Part shown: piece after piece, positions 1-6,538 of the stretch | Layout: each line of letters begins with the position of its first letter | Position numbering within the stretch: the first letter of the stretch is position 1 | The notes under the pieces: generated by a model | What the model saw: the letters and a program-made list of their open reading frames with translations, nothing else | Told to the model about the DNA's origin: nothing | Databases searched by the model: none | Assembly: GCA_021737145.1 (NCBI GenBank) | Contig: JAIPEN010000021.1 | Span: forward strand, 1 to 39,970 | DNA from: Desulfarculaceae bacterium | Lineage (GTDB): Bacteria; Desulfobacterota; Desulfarculia; Desulfarculales; Desulfarculaceae | DNA: 39,970 nucleotides | Direction of reading: 5' to 3' | Program-made: the position numbers and the translations under genes

Positions 1-30
1 TAGGCCGCCAACCGGACGCGACAATTTCAA

Positions 31-63
31 CGCCCTTCCGGCAGAGGCCGGAAGGGCGTTTTT
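31..63 (+). terminator. Rho-independent terminator of an upstream plus-strand gene
   Basis: A perfect 12-bp stem (CGCCCTTCCGGC with GCCGGAAGGGCG) closes a 4-nt AGAG loop and is followed by TTTTTG. The T-run is on the plus strand, so it most likely ends a gene lying before the window; the TAG at 1-3 could be that gene's stop, but this cannot be tested here. It may also help stop minus-strand transcription coming from the oxidoreductase that ends at 87. Confidence 0.85.
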
Positions 64-86
64 GTATCCATGTCCGGGCGGCTGGC

Positions 87-2324
87 TCAGGCCGCCTCCA
101 CCCGGCAGGGCACGTAGCGGTGCAGCGGCGTGCCCAGGGGGTCGCGGTTCGCGGCCGAGGTCAAGTAGTTCACGTTCAGGCCGTAGACCTGGCCGCCGTG
201 GATCAGGCCGAAGCCGTGGGGGATGAGCACCATGCCCGGCCGAATCGCCTGGCTCACCTGCAGCTCCCCCTCGCCGCTGCCCGCCGCGGTGCTCACCCGC
301 ACCGTCTGGCCGTCGCTCAGGCCCATGGCCTCGGCGTCGTCCGGGCTCAGGGCCACGGTGCAGGCCCGCTTGCCCTGGTTCCACTCCGGGTTGCGCATCA
401 TGGTGTTGGCGTTGTAGTCCATGTGCCGCCCGGCGTTGAGCACCAGGGGGAAGGCCGGGTCGGGCGTAAGGTCCTTGGCCTCGGCCTCGGGGCTCAGGGC
501 CGCGGCCTCCTCGGCCAGCTCGGGGATGAACGCCTCCAGCTTGCCCGAGGCGGTGCGCAACACCTGCCAGGCCCGGGCCGGGTCGGCCTTGCCGATCCAC
601 AGCCCCTCGGGGTGGTCCATCACCGCCGAGAACACCCGGTCCCCCAGGTCCGGCCCTGGCGCGAAACCGGCCCGGGCCGCGCCTTCCGCAAAGGCCTTGG
701 GCGCGGTCATGAGCATGCCCCAGAGGCCGGCCAGGGCCGCGCTGTCCCACTGCGCCCCCAGGGTCTCGGCCAGCACGAAGGGAAGCATGGCCTTGGCCGC
801 GGGCTGGCCCTGGGCCCACTGCATCAGCTTCATGCCAAAGGCCAGGCGCTCTCCCTTGGCCGCCTCCTTGAGCTCGCCGGGCACCGGGGGCACCAGGCCC
901 AGCTCCTTGGCCAGCAGGCAATGGATCTGGGAGGCCTCCTTGCACTGCTCCGGCGGCTCCACCAGGGGGCGGCGCATCTGGAAGTAGACCTCGGGATAGG
1001 TGTTGGCGAAGAAGGTGCCGTCCCAGGACTCGAAAAAGCTGCGGCAGGGCAATACGTAGTGGGCCAGGCGGGCGGTCTCGCTCATCACGATGTCGTTGAC
1101 CACCAGCAGGTCCAGCTCGCCGAAGGCCCGCTCATAGGCCGAGGTGTCGGGATAGGCCCGCAGGGGGTTGCTGGCGCTGACCAGCACCGCGCGCAGACGA
1201 TCGGGCAGGCCGCTGGTGATCTCCTCGGGCATGGCCGCCGGGGGGAAGGAGCCCGCCGCGGCCGGGGGCAGGCCGCTGGCCACGGTGCGCCACACCTTGG
1301 GGTCGCGCTCGTCGGCGTGGAAGCCCAGGGGCATGATGGTGCCGGGCACCAGGTTGCCCCCAGAGCGGCAAAGGCTTCCGCAGACCGTTAAGAGCAGCAT
1401 GAGCAGATAGGAGTTCAGGGTGCTCTTGCGGCCCATGTACAGGCCCAGGTCCGGGTGCACGCACCAGCGCTTGGAGCCCAGCAGGCGGCACAGCTCCAGG
1501 ACCTGTTGGTACTCCAGGCCACATACCTCCAGGGCGGCGCGCGCGTCGAAGCCCTCGAACCAGGGCCGCACCTGGTCCCATCCCTCCACCCGGCGGGCCA
1601 GATAGTCCGCGTCTTCCCAGCCGTTTTCCAGGATCAGGGCGATCATGGCCTTGAGCAGCAGGGCGTCGCTGCCCGGCCTGAGAGCCAGGTGGATGTTGGC
1701 GGCGGCGGCAGTCTCGCTCCGGCGGGGGTCCACCGCCACCAGCAGGCGGTCCGGGTCCTTGGCGAACTCCTTGAGCACCACCCGGGCCCGGGGCATCTGG
1801 TGGCTCATCATGCCGTTCCAGCCCCAGGCCAGGAGCATCTTGCCGCGCTCCTCGTCGGGCTTGGTCACGTTGTACTGGCGGCCCAGCATGCGGCCGTGCA
1901 CCCACCAGTGGCCGCTGAACTCCTGCCCGGAGGAGGAGTAGTAGTATTGCGAGCCCAGGGCGCGCAGCAGGCGCACCCCGAAGCCGGCCTCCATGTTGCC
2001 CCCGGGCGCGCCGCCGCCCATGTAGGCCAAACAGCGGGGGCCATAGTGATCCAGCAGGCCCTTGAGCTGCCCCGCGATCTCGCTGATGGCCTGTTCCCAG
2101 CTTATGGGCCTGAACTCGCCGCCCTCGCGCTTGAGCGGCGTGGTGAGGCGGTCGGCCGGGTATTGGTGATAGATGACCTTGAGCCCCTTGCGGCAGGCGT
2201 AGCCCCGCGAGCGGGGATTGTCCTTGTCCGGCCGCACCTTGCTCAGGCGGCCGTTTTCCACCAAGATCTCCAGGCCGCAGTTTTGCGCGCAGAGCACGCA
2301 TCCGGTCTTATGCCACGAGCCCAT
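87..2324 (-). CDS. Molybdopterin-dependent oxidoreductase (DMSO reductase family), single subunit
   Basis: A 745-residue catalytic subunit of the molybdopterin (Mo/W bis-PGD) oxidoreductase family. Cys9, Cys12, Cys16 and Cys44 form the N-terminal CxxC-x3-C-x27-C motif expected to bind a [4Fe-4S] cluster. The molybdopterin-binding domains follow, and the C-terminal domain (about 625-745) has the usual MRNPEWNQG-type and LIPHGFGL-type segments of the dinucleotide-binding fold. Around residues 125-150 (YYYSSSGQEFSGHWW), where many relatives carry the Cys, SeCys or Ser metal ligand, there is no Cys. No twin-arginine signal is visible, so a cytoplasmic location is inferred. No ferredoxin-like or membrane subunit lies beside it. 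The ATG is preceded by GGGAGGGAGG. It lies 90 bp downstream of a MarR gene on the same strand and has its own copy of the MarR-locus operator. The substrate cannot be predicted. Confidence 0.9.
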   Translation of the reverse strand: MGSWHKTGCVLCAQNCGLEILVENGRLSKVRPDKDNPRSRGYACRKGLKVIYHQYPADRLTTPLKREGGEFRPISWEQAISEIAGQLKGLLDHYGPRCLAYMGGGAPGGNMEAGFGVRLLRALGSQYYYSSSGQEFSGHWWVHGRMLGRQYNVTKPDEERGKMLLAWGWNGMMSHQMPRARVVLKEFAKDPDRLLVAVDPRRSETAAAANIHLALRPGSDALLLKAMIALILENGWEDADYLARRVEGWDQVRPWFEGFDARAALEVCGLEYQQVLELCRLLGSKRWCVHPDLGLYMGRKSTLNSYLLMLLLTVCGSLCRSGGNLVPGTIMPLGFHADERDPKVWRTVASGLPPAAAGSFPPAAMPEEITSGLPDRLRAVLVSASNPLRAYPDTSAYERAFGELDLLVVNDIVMSETARLAHYVLPCRSFFESWDGTFFANTYPEVYFQMRRPLVEPPEQCKEASQIHCLLAKELGLVPPVPGELKEAAKGERLAFGMKLMQWAQGQPAAKAMLPFVLAETLGAQWDSAALAGLWGMLMTAPKAFAEGAARAGFAPGPDLGDRVFSAVMDHPEGLWIGKADPARAWQVLRTASGKLEAFIPELAEEAAALSPEAEAKDLTPDPAFPLVLNAGRHMDYNANTMMRNPEWNQGKRACTVALSPDDAEAMGLSDGQTVRVSTAAGSGEGELQVSQAIRPGMVLIPHGFGLIHGGQVYGLNVNYLTSAANRDPLGTPLHRYVPCRVEAA

Positions 2325-2369
2325 GGCCAGCCTCCCTCCCCCCTTTCAGGGGCGCGGCCCTTGCCGCTG

Positions 2370-2390
2370 GTTTAGTTTGTCTGCGAACCA
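2370..2390 (-). promoter_or_regulatory. Putative MarR operator, copy 2 (before the oxidoreductase)
   Basis: On the minus strand this 21-bp site begins TGGTTCGCAGACAAAC. It matches the site at 2850-2870 at 19 of 21 positions and has the same orientation relative to the downstream gene. The top-strand flanks TGGTT and AACCA (2368-2372 and 2386-2390) give it weak dyad symmetry. It lies next to an A/T-only tract (2390-2408) in otherwise GC-rich DNA, which is suitable for a -10 region, so the oxidoreductase probably has its own regulated promoter 45 bp before its start. Confidence 0.6.
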
Positions 2391-2414
2391 TATATTTAAA
2401 AAAATATAACCCTG

Positions 2415-2825
2415 CTATGCCTGGGCCAGGTCTTTGAGCAGGCGGCCCAGGAGCAGGCGCTCCTCGCCGCTCAGCCCGGCCAGCAGCTCCTGGTTGGCCT
2501 CCTGGCGCAGGCTCACCAGCTCCCCGCGCCGCTGGTCGGCCTTGGCCGAGGCGTACAGGCGCACCATGCGCCCGTCCTGGGGATCGGGCCGCTTTTCCAG
2601 CCACCCGGCCTCGCTCATGCGCTCCAGGGCGCCGGACAGGGTGGCCTTGTCTATGGTCAGCTCCTTGCCCAGCTCGGCGGCGCTGGCGCCTGGGCGGGCC
2701 CAGAGCATCTCCAGCACGAGGTATTGCAAATTGGTCAGGCCGTAGGGCTTCAAACGGGACTGCACCAGACGGTGGCCCCGCTGATAGGCCTTGGACAACA
2801 GAAATACAAAGCACTGGGAGCTCAT
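2415..2825 (-). CDS. MarR-family winged-helix transcriptional regulator
   Basis: A 136-residue protein of normal MarR length. Residues 30-100 form the winged helix-turn-helix: a LTNLQYLVLEML helix, a recognition segment TIDKATLSGALERM, and a wing ending DPQDGRMVRLYAS, which carries the DxR(D/M) wing pattern of the family. The flanking N- and C-terminal helices would dimerise. MarR proteins usually repress their own and neighbouring genes and release DNA on binding a small phenolic or similar ligand. The gene is directly upstream of the molybdopterin oxidoreductase, and a near-identical 21-bp sequence precedes both genes. The natural inference is that it represses itself and the oxidoreductase and responds to that enzyme's substrate. 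Start ATG with GAGGGTGAT seven bases upstream. Confidence 0.92.
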   Translation of the reverse strand: MSSQCFVFLLSKAYQRGHRLVQSRLKPYGLTNLQYLVLEMLWARPGASAAELGKELTIDKATLSGALERMSEAGWLEKRPDPQDGRMVRLYASAKADQRRGELVSLRQEANQELLAGLSGEERLLLGRLLKDLAQA

Positions 2826-2849
2826 GGAAAGATCACCCTCTTGTGGTGT

Positions 2850-2892
2850 TGGTTCGCATACAAACTTAACTCTCAGGCACAGTGGGTGTCAA
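2850..2892 (-). promoter_or_regulatory. marR promoter with overlapping putative operator, copy 1
   Basis: On the minus strand a perfect -35 TTGACA (2892-2887) is followed after 17 bp by TTAAGT (2869-2864), a moderate -10. The 21-bp site TGGTTCGCATACAAAC... (plus-strand 2850-2870), shared with the region before the oxidoreductase, covers the -10, where a bound repressor would block polymerase. The two copies differ at only two positions. Confidence 0.6.
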
Positions 2893-3011
2893 GAAAGGAT
2901 GCCCTCCCCCGCCTTCACATTCCCTTCATCCCCCCGTGACCTGGCCGTAACAATGCCTTGGTAATCCTTTAAGTGTCGTGATTAGCCACCGCGGCGGAAA
3001 GAACCGACACC

Positions 3012-3230
3012 ATGGATAAGATCAACGGACATATGGCCCTGCTTCTGCTGCTGCTCACCGCCACCTGGGTATGGTCCCTGGTGGCCGTGGCCGGTTGGCG
3101 GCTGCGGCGTCGGGTCCGCCTGGGCCTTCCCGGCCCGCCCACCAGCGATCCGGTGGTGCGCCTGGCCGTGCGGGGCACCGCCCTGCTTCTGCTGGGGGTG
3201 ATAGTTTCCATGGTGGCCTCCTCCTCCTGA
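3012..3230 (+). CDS. Small two-helix membrane protein, unknown function
   Basis: A 72-residue protein with two hydrophobic segments, about residues 8-29 (LLLLLLTATWVWSLVAVAGW) and 52-69 (GTALLLLGVIVSMVASS). They are separated by an arginine-rich loop (RLRRRVRLGLPG) that should face the cytoplasm by the positive-inside rule. The ATG is preceded by GGAAAG with acceptable spacing, and codon use matches neighbouring genes. I recognise no family. It stands alone between the divergent marR gene and the RHH regulator, with a hairpin after its stop. It could be a lone membrane peptide or an accessory to the metal transporter downstream; nothing in the sequence decides this. Confidence 0.6.
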   Translation: MDKINGHMALLLLLLTATWVWSLVAVAGWRLRRRVRLGLPGPPTSDPVVRLAVRGTALLLLGVIVSMVASSS

Positions 3231-3273
3231 TCCCTCCCTGACCAGTTCCTCACAATTTTCCTTTCCTGTCCCC

Positions 3274-3310
3274 GCCCCGGTTGTCTAGCCGCAACCGGGG
3301 CTGGCCTTTG
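3274..3310 (+). terminator. Hairpin after the small membrane protein, probable terminator
   Basis: A perfect 10-bp stem, GCCCCGGTTG (3274-3283) with CAACCGGGGC (3292-3301), encloses an 8-nt loop. The following tract TGGCCTTTGG is a poor U-run, so termination may be partial. It separates the small membrane protein from the promoter of the RHH regulator. Confidence 0.5.
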
Positions 3311-3321
3311 GTGGGCCTTAC

Positions 3322-3350
3322 TTGCGGTAATAATTGGTATTACGTATACT
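3322..3350 (+). promoter_or_regulatory. Promoter with embedded operator for the RHH regulator and metal transporter
   Basis: TTGCGG (3322-3327) and TATACT (3345-3350) are separated by exactly 17 bp and make a good housekeeping promoter. An inverted repeat, GTAATA (3327-3332) and TATTAC (3338-3343) with a 5-bp ATTGG spacer, fills the space between -35 and -10. A bound dimer of dimers, as RHH proteins form, would block polymerase. The AT-rich repeat stands out from its GC-rich surroundings. The transcript start is expected near 3357, giving a leader of about 26 nt. Autoregulation by the next gene is inferred. Confidence 0.65.
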
Positions 3351-3382
3351 GGTTCCATCCTGATCAACGGTGGAGGCAGCGC

Positions 3383-3661
3383 ATGAAAAAGGACAAACCC
3401 GAGGTGATCACCTTCAAGGCCGAACCGGCCCTGGTCCAGGCCATGGAAGGCATCAAAAACCGCTCCGAGTTCATCCGCGCGGCCATACTCAGCGCCCTGG
3501 ACGGGGTCTGCCCCCTGTGCCAGGGCACCGGCATCCTCACTCCGCAGCAAAAAGAACACTGGGAAAGCTTCTCGCGCCATCACAAGGTGGAGCTTTGCGA
3601 CACCTGCCACGCCCGCCATCTGGTCTGCTCGGCGTCCGGCGCCGGCGACCAAGGCCACTAG
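3383..3661 (+). CDS. Ribbon-helix-helix regulator with Cys/His-rich C-terminal metal site
   Basis: A 92-residue protein read from ATG 3383, which has GGTGGAGG seven bases upstream; a longer frame opens earlier but would include the promoter. Residues 7-40 look like a CopG/NikR-type ribbon-helix-helix: a short strand (EVITFKAEPAL) and two helices ending in NRSEFIRAAILSAL. Residues 43-82 carry Cys43, Cys46, His59, His66, His67, Cys72, Cys75, His76, His79 and Cys82, i.e. two CxxC knuckles and several histidines, able to bind zinc or another transition metal. The gene lies 14 bp before znuC and an inverted repeat fills its promoter. I infer a metal-responsive repressor of the transporter, a role usually played by Zur (Fur family). 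The metal and the sign of regulation are unknown. Confidence 0.75.
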   Translation: MKKDKPEVITFKAEPALVQAMEGIKNRSEFIRAAILSALDGVCPLCQGTGILTPQQKEHWESFSRHHKVELCDTCHARHLVCSASGAGDQGH

Positions 3662-3675
3662 GGAGAGAGGCCGCC

Positions 3676-4428
3676 TTGGCGCTTATCGAGCTCAAGGGCG
3701 TCGACTTCGCCTACAACGGCCACACCGTGCTCAGCGGAGTGGACCTGAACGTGGAGCCGGGCGAGATGCTGGCCATCCTGGGGCCCAACGGCGGGGGCAA
3801 GACCACCCTGCTGCGCCTTGTCCTGGGGCAGGTGCATCCCCAGGCGGGCACGGTGCGCATCTTCGGCCAGGCCCCGGCCGCGGCCCGCTCCCGAATCGGC
3901 TATCTGCCCCAGCACGCCGAGGTGGACCCCAGCTTCCCCATCACCGCCCTGGAGGTGGTGCTCACCGGCGCCCTGGGTCCGGGGGCCGGCCTGGGCTTTT
4001 GGCGGCGGGAGCAAAAAAACGCCGCCCTCCGGTCCTTGGAGCGCCTGGAGGCCGGCAAGCTGGCCGGGGCCTCCTTTGACCAGCTCTCGGGCGGGCAGCG
4101 CCAGCGGGTGCTCATCGCCCGGGCCCTGGCCGCGGGGCCGGAGCTGCTGTTGCTGGACGAGCCCACCGCGGCCATCGACCCCCGGGGCGGGGTGGACCTG
4201 ATGCGCATCCTGGGCGAGCTTCGGCCCGCGGTCACCGTGGTGCTGGTCACCCACGACCTGGGCTTTGTTTCGCCCCACGTGAGCCGGGTGGCCTGCATCA
4301 ACCGCACCCTGAGCATCCATCCCACCCAGTGCATCGACGGGGCGCTGATCGACGAGCTTTACGGCGGCCACGTGCACCTGGTGCGCCACGACCACGACCT
4401 GGTGCCCGGAGACTCCTGCCATGAGTGA
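3676..4428 (+). CDS. znuC: Metal ABC transporter ATP-binding protein (ZnuC/MntB-like)
   Basis: A 250-residue ATPase from a TTG start at 3676, chosen because GGGAGAGAGG lies five bases upstream and the family alignment begins here (ALIELKGVDFAYNG). Walker A is GPNGGGKTT (36-44), the Q-loop is YLPQH (77-80), the signature is LSGGQRQR (137-144), Walker B is LLLLDEP (157-163) and the switch His is in VTHD (191-194). The C-terminal tail is rich in His and Cys (GGHVHLVRHDHDL...CHE), as in zinc-type members. It powers uptake of Zn2+ or Mn2+ through the permease encoded next, which it overlaps by 8 bp. The usual periplasmic binding protein gene is not adjacent, so it must be elsewhere. The gene probably shares the RHH regulator's promoter. 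Confidence 0.9.
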   Translation: MALIELKGVDFAYNGHTVLSGVDLNVEPGEMLAILGPNGGGKTTLLRLVLGQVHPQAGTVRIFGQAPAAARSRIGYLPQHAEVDPSFPITALEVVLTGALGPGAGLGFWRREQKNAALRSLERLEAGKLAGASFDQLSGGQRQRVLIARALAAGPELLLLDEPTAAIDPRGGVDLMRILGELRPAVTVVLVTHDLGFVSPHVSRVACINRTLSIHPTQCIDGALIDELYGGHVHLVRHDHDLVPGDSCHE

Positions 4429-5263
4429 GTTCCTGGCCGCGGTGGGCCAATACGGCTTTTTGCAGCAGGCCCTGGTCGCGGGGGCCCTGGCCAGCCTAGC
4501 CTGCGGGGTGGTGGGGGCCTACGTGGTGGTCAAGCGCATCTCCTACATCGCCGGGGCCATCGCCCACAGCGTGCTGGGGGGCATGGGCGCGGCGCGCTAT
4601 CTGGCGGTGGTGCACGGCTGGAGCTGGCTGCACCCGCTCATGGGCGCGGTGGTGGCCGCCCTGGCCGCGGCCATGGTCATCGGCCTGGTGAGCCTCAAGG
4701 CCCGCCAGCGCGAGGACACCATCATCGGCGCGGTGTGGGCCGTGGGCATGGCCCTGGGCGTGGTGTGCATCGCCCTTACCCCGGGCTACGACGTGCAGCT
4801 GATGAGCTACCTGTTCGGCAACATCCTGCTGGTCACCCCCCAGGACCTGTGGCTCATGGGCGGCCTGGACCTGGTGGTGGTGGCGGTGGCGGTGCTGCTC
4901 AACCGCCAGCTCTTGGCGGTGTGCTTTGACCAGGAGTTCGCCCGCTTGCGCGGCCTGTCCGCGGATATGTACTACCTGCTGCTCCTGGGGCTCACCGCCC
5001 TTACCGTGGTGCTTTTATCCACGGTGGTGGGCATTATCCTGGTCATCGCCCTGCTTACCCTGCCCGCGGCCACGGCCTCCAACTTCGCCCGCCGCCTGGG
5101 GCCCATCATGGTACTGGCCGGGCTGATCAGCCTGGGGCTCACCTGGGGGGGCCTGGCCCTGAGCTACGGCCCGGACCTGCCCGCCGGGGCGGTGATCATC
5201 CTTTTGGCCGGGGCGGTGTACCTGTTGGTCACCGGCGGGAGCTGGCTGAAAAAACGCCTCTGA
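4421..5263 (+). CDS. znuB: Metal ABC transporter permease (ABC-3 family, ZnuB-like)
   Basis: A 280-residue polytopic protein with about eight hydrophobic segments, the size and pattern of ABC-3 permeases for zinc, manganese or iron. Recognisable family segments are YVVVKRISYIAGAIAHSVLGG near residue 35, AVWAVGMALGVV (about 105), SYLFGNILLVTP (about 129) and LTLPAATASNFARRLGPIMVLA (about 216). It would sit in the inner membrane as a homodimer with ZnuC. Its start overlaps the znuC stop by 8 bp, so translation is coupled. Which metal is carried cannot be settled by eye; zinc is favoured by the His-rich ZnuC tail and the Cys/His-rich regulator upstream. Confidence 0.9.
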   Translation: MSEFLAAVGQYGFLQQALVAGALASLACGVVGAYVVVKRISYIAGAIAHSVLGGMGAARYLAVVHGWSWLHPLMGAVVAALAAAMVIGLVSLKARQREDTIIGAVWAVGMALGVVCIALTPGYDVQLMSYLFGNILLVTPQDLWLMGGLDLVVVAVAVLLNRQLLAVCFDQEFARLRGLSADMYYLLLLGLTALTVVLLSTVVGIILVIALLTLPAATASNFARRLGPIMVLAGLISLGLTWGGLALSYGPDLPAGAVIILLAGAVYLLVTGGSWLKKRL

Positions 5264-5291
5264 GGGCGCGACCCGGGCGGCCCCGCCGGGC

Positions 5292-5320
5292 TTGGGGAGC
5301 CCCCGGCTTTATGCTAGACT
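5292..5320 (+). promoter_or_regulatory. Probable promoter of the rubrerythrin-like gene
   Basis: TTGGGG (5292-5297) and TAGACT (5315-5320) are spaced by 17 bp, with an expected start near 5327. This supports the translation start at 5365 rather than an earlier in-frame ATG at 5311, which lies inside the promoter. Confidence 0.45.
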
Positions 5321-5364
5321 CATTAGCGGCCCGAGCCGACAACCCCAAACGGGAGCCCAAAGCG

Positions 5365-5820
5365 ATGAGCAACTTCAGCTCCGTGGACGAGATATTGGAC
5401 TTCGCCATTTCCCGCGAGGAAGAGGCGGTGGCCTTTTACACCAGCCTTGCCCAGCGCATGGACAAACCCTGGATGAAGCAGGCCCTCCTGGGCTTCGCCG
5501 ACCAGGAGATGGGGCACAAGGAAAAGCTCTTCCAGGTCAAGCAGGGCAAGACCCTGGAGCCCTCGGCCGAAAAGATCAAGGACTTGAAACTCGCCGATTA
5601 CGTGGTGGCCGCGCCGGTGAGCCCGGACATGACCTATGCCGACGCCCTGACCGTGGCCATGCAGCGGGAGAAAAAGGCCTTCATGCTCTATCAGCGCCTG
5701 GCCGACACCTGTGCCGACCAGGGGCTCAAAAAGACCTTTGAGGCCCTGGCCCAGGAAGAGGCCAAGCACAAGCTGTGGCTGGAGGTGGAGTACGACGACA
5801 AGGTGCTCACCGAAGGCTAG
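5365..5820 (+). CDS. Rubrerythrin-like ferritin-fold diiron protein
   Basis: A 151-residue four-helix ferritin-like protein, started at ATG 5365 (GGGAG nine bases upstream). Diiron ligands are visible as Glu19/20 (REEEAVAFY), ExxH at Glu48-His51 (DQEMGHKEKL), Glu102 (QREKKAFMLY) and Glu132-His135 (EEAKHKLWLE). The C-terminal rubredoxin domain (two CxxC knuckles) of classical rubrerythrin is absent; only one Cys is present. Such proteins reduce peroxide or manage iron under oxidative stress in anaerobes. It follows the metal transporter but has its own likely promoter, and a bidirectional terminator follows. The electron donor is not encoded nearby. Confidence 0.88.
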   Translation: MSNFSSVDEILDFAISREEEAVAFYTSLAQRMDKPWMKQALLGFADQEMGHKEKLFQVKQGKTLEPSAEKIKDLKLADYVVAAPVSPDMTYADALTVAMQREKKAFMLYQRLADTCADQGLKKTFEALAQEEAKHKLWLEVEYDDKVLTEG

Positions 5821-5843
5821 CCAAGCGCCTGGCGCATCGCCAA

Positions 5844-5885
5844 AAAATCAGGCCCCCGTCCGCCAGGGACGGGGGCCTGCTGTTT
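5844..5885. terminator. Bidirectional terminator between rubrerythrin-like and CVNH genes
   Basis: A 12-bp perfect stem, AGGCCCCCGTCC (5850-5861) with GGACGGGGGCCT (5867-5878), has loop GCCAG. The plus strand ends GCTGTTTT and the minus strand ends GATTTTTTGG, so it can terminate both convergent genes. Confidence 0.88.
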
Positions 5886-5901
5886 TCAGGGCGGGGCGCG
5901 C

Positions 5902-6513
5902 CTAGCGCACGCAGCGCAGCTTGCCGTTGTCGTTGGTCAGGGTGCGGCAGTTTTTGATGTCCACCCAGGTGCCGTGCCAGTCGCCGCCCCGGTTTTTGCA
6001 CTCGGCCCACATGCGGCCGTCTTGCAATCGCCAGCGGCGGCAGGAGTTTTGCCAGGACCCGCCCGGCAAGGGGTAGGTGCGGCCTCCGCCGCATACCAGG
6101 CGGCCGTTGTCGTTGCCCACCTGCCGGCTGCAATGGCTCACGTCCAGCCAGGACTGCACCCAGTCGCCGTGGCTGTTCTTGCACTCGGCCAAGAGGGTGT
6201 TGCCCTTCATGCGGGCCCGGCGGCAGGAGTTTTGCCAGGAGCCCTGGGGCAGGCCGCGGCTGTGGCCTGCGCAGACCAGGCTGCCGTCGCGGTTGGATAT
6301 CGCCCCGCCGCAGCGGTAGTACTTGATGCTGGTCTCGTACCAGTTGCCCCCGCCGCCCTTGCAGCGGCAGTGCAGCCGCCCGTTGTCCACGTAGCAGTCT
6401 TTGCACGAGTCGCGGTAGCTGCCCGGAGGCAGCACCTTGGCCGCCACGCCCAGGGGCGCGGCCAGGGCCAGGGCCAGGATCGCCAAACTGAAAAACACCG
6501 CCAATCTACTCAT
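5902..6513 (-). CDS. Secreted cyanovirin-N homology (CVNH) protein with three repeats
   Basis: A 203-residue protein with a signal peptide (residues 1-25, hydrophobic core LAVFFSLAILALALAAPLG, likely cleavage after VAA). The mature part is three repeats of about 50 residues, starting near 31, 91 and 152. Each has the pattern GS(Y/W)xxSC...C...(G)(D/N)W...C...(R/G)xLxC. Repeats 2 and 3 (Cys97, 111, 128, 141 and Cys158, 172, 189, 201) are almost identical in layout; repeat 1 is more diverged with extra cysteines. This is the CVNH fold, a sugar-binding module first known from cyanobacterial cyanovirin-N, in which two repeats make one domain; three repeats is an odd number. It lies 25 bp after the Slp-like lipoprotein gene, probably in one operon. 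Mannose-type glycan binding is possible but unproven. Confidence 0.82.
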   Translation of the reverse strand: MSRLAVFFSLAILALALAAPLGVAAKVLPPGSYRDSCKDCYVDNGRLHCRCKGGGGNWYETSIKYYRCGGAISNRDGSLVCAGHSRGLPQGSWQNSCRRARMKGNTLLAECKNSHGDWVQSWLDVSHCSRQVGNDNGRLVCGGGRTYPLPGGSWQNSCRRWRLQDGRMWAECKNRGGDWHGTWVDIKNCRTLTNDNGKLRCVR

Positions 6514-6538
6514 GAGTCTAACCCTTCCCGGCTCGCGC

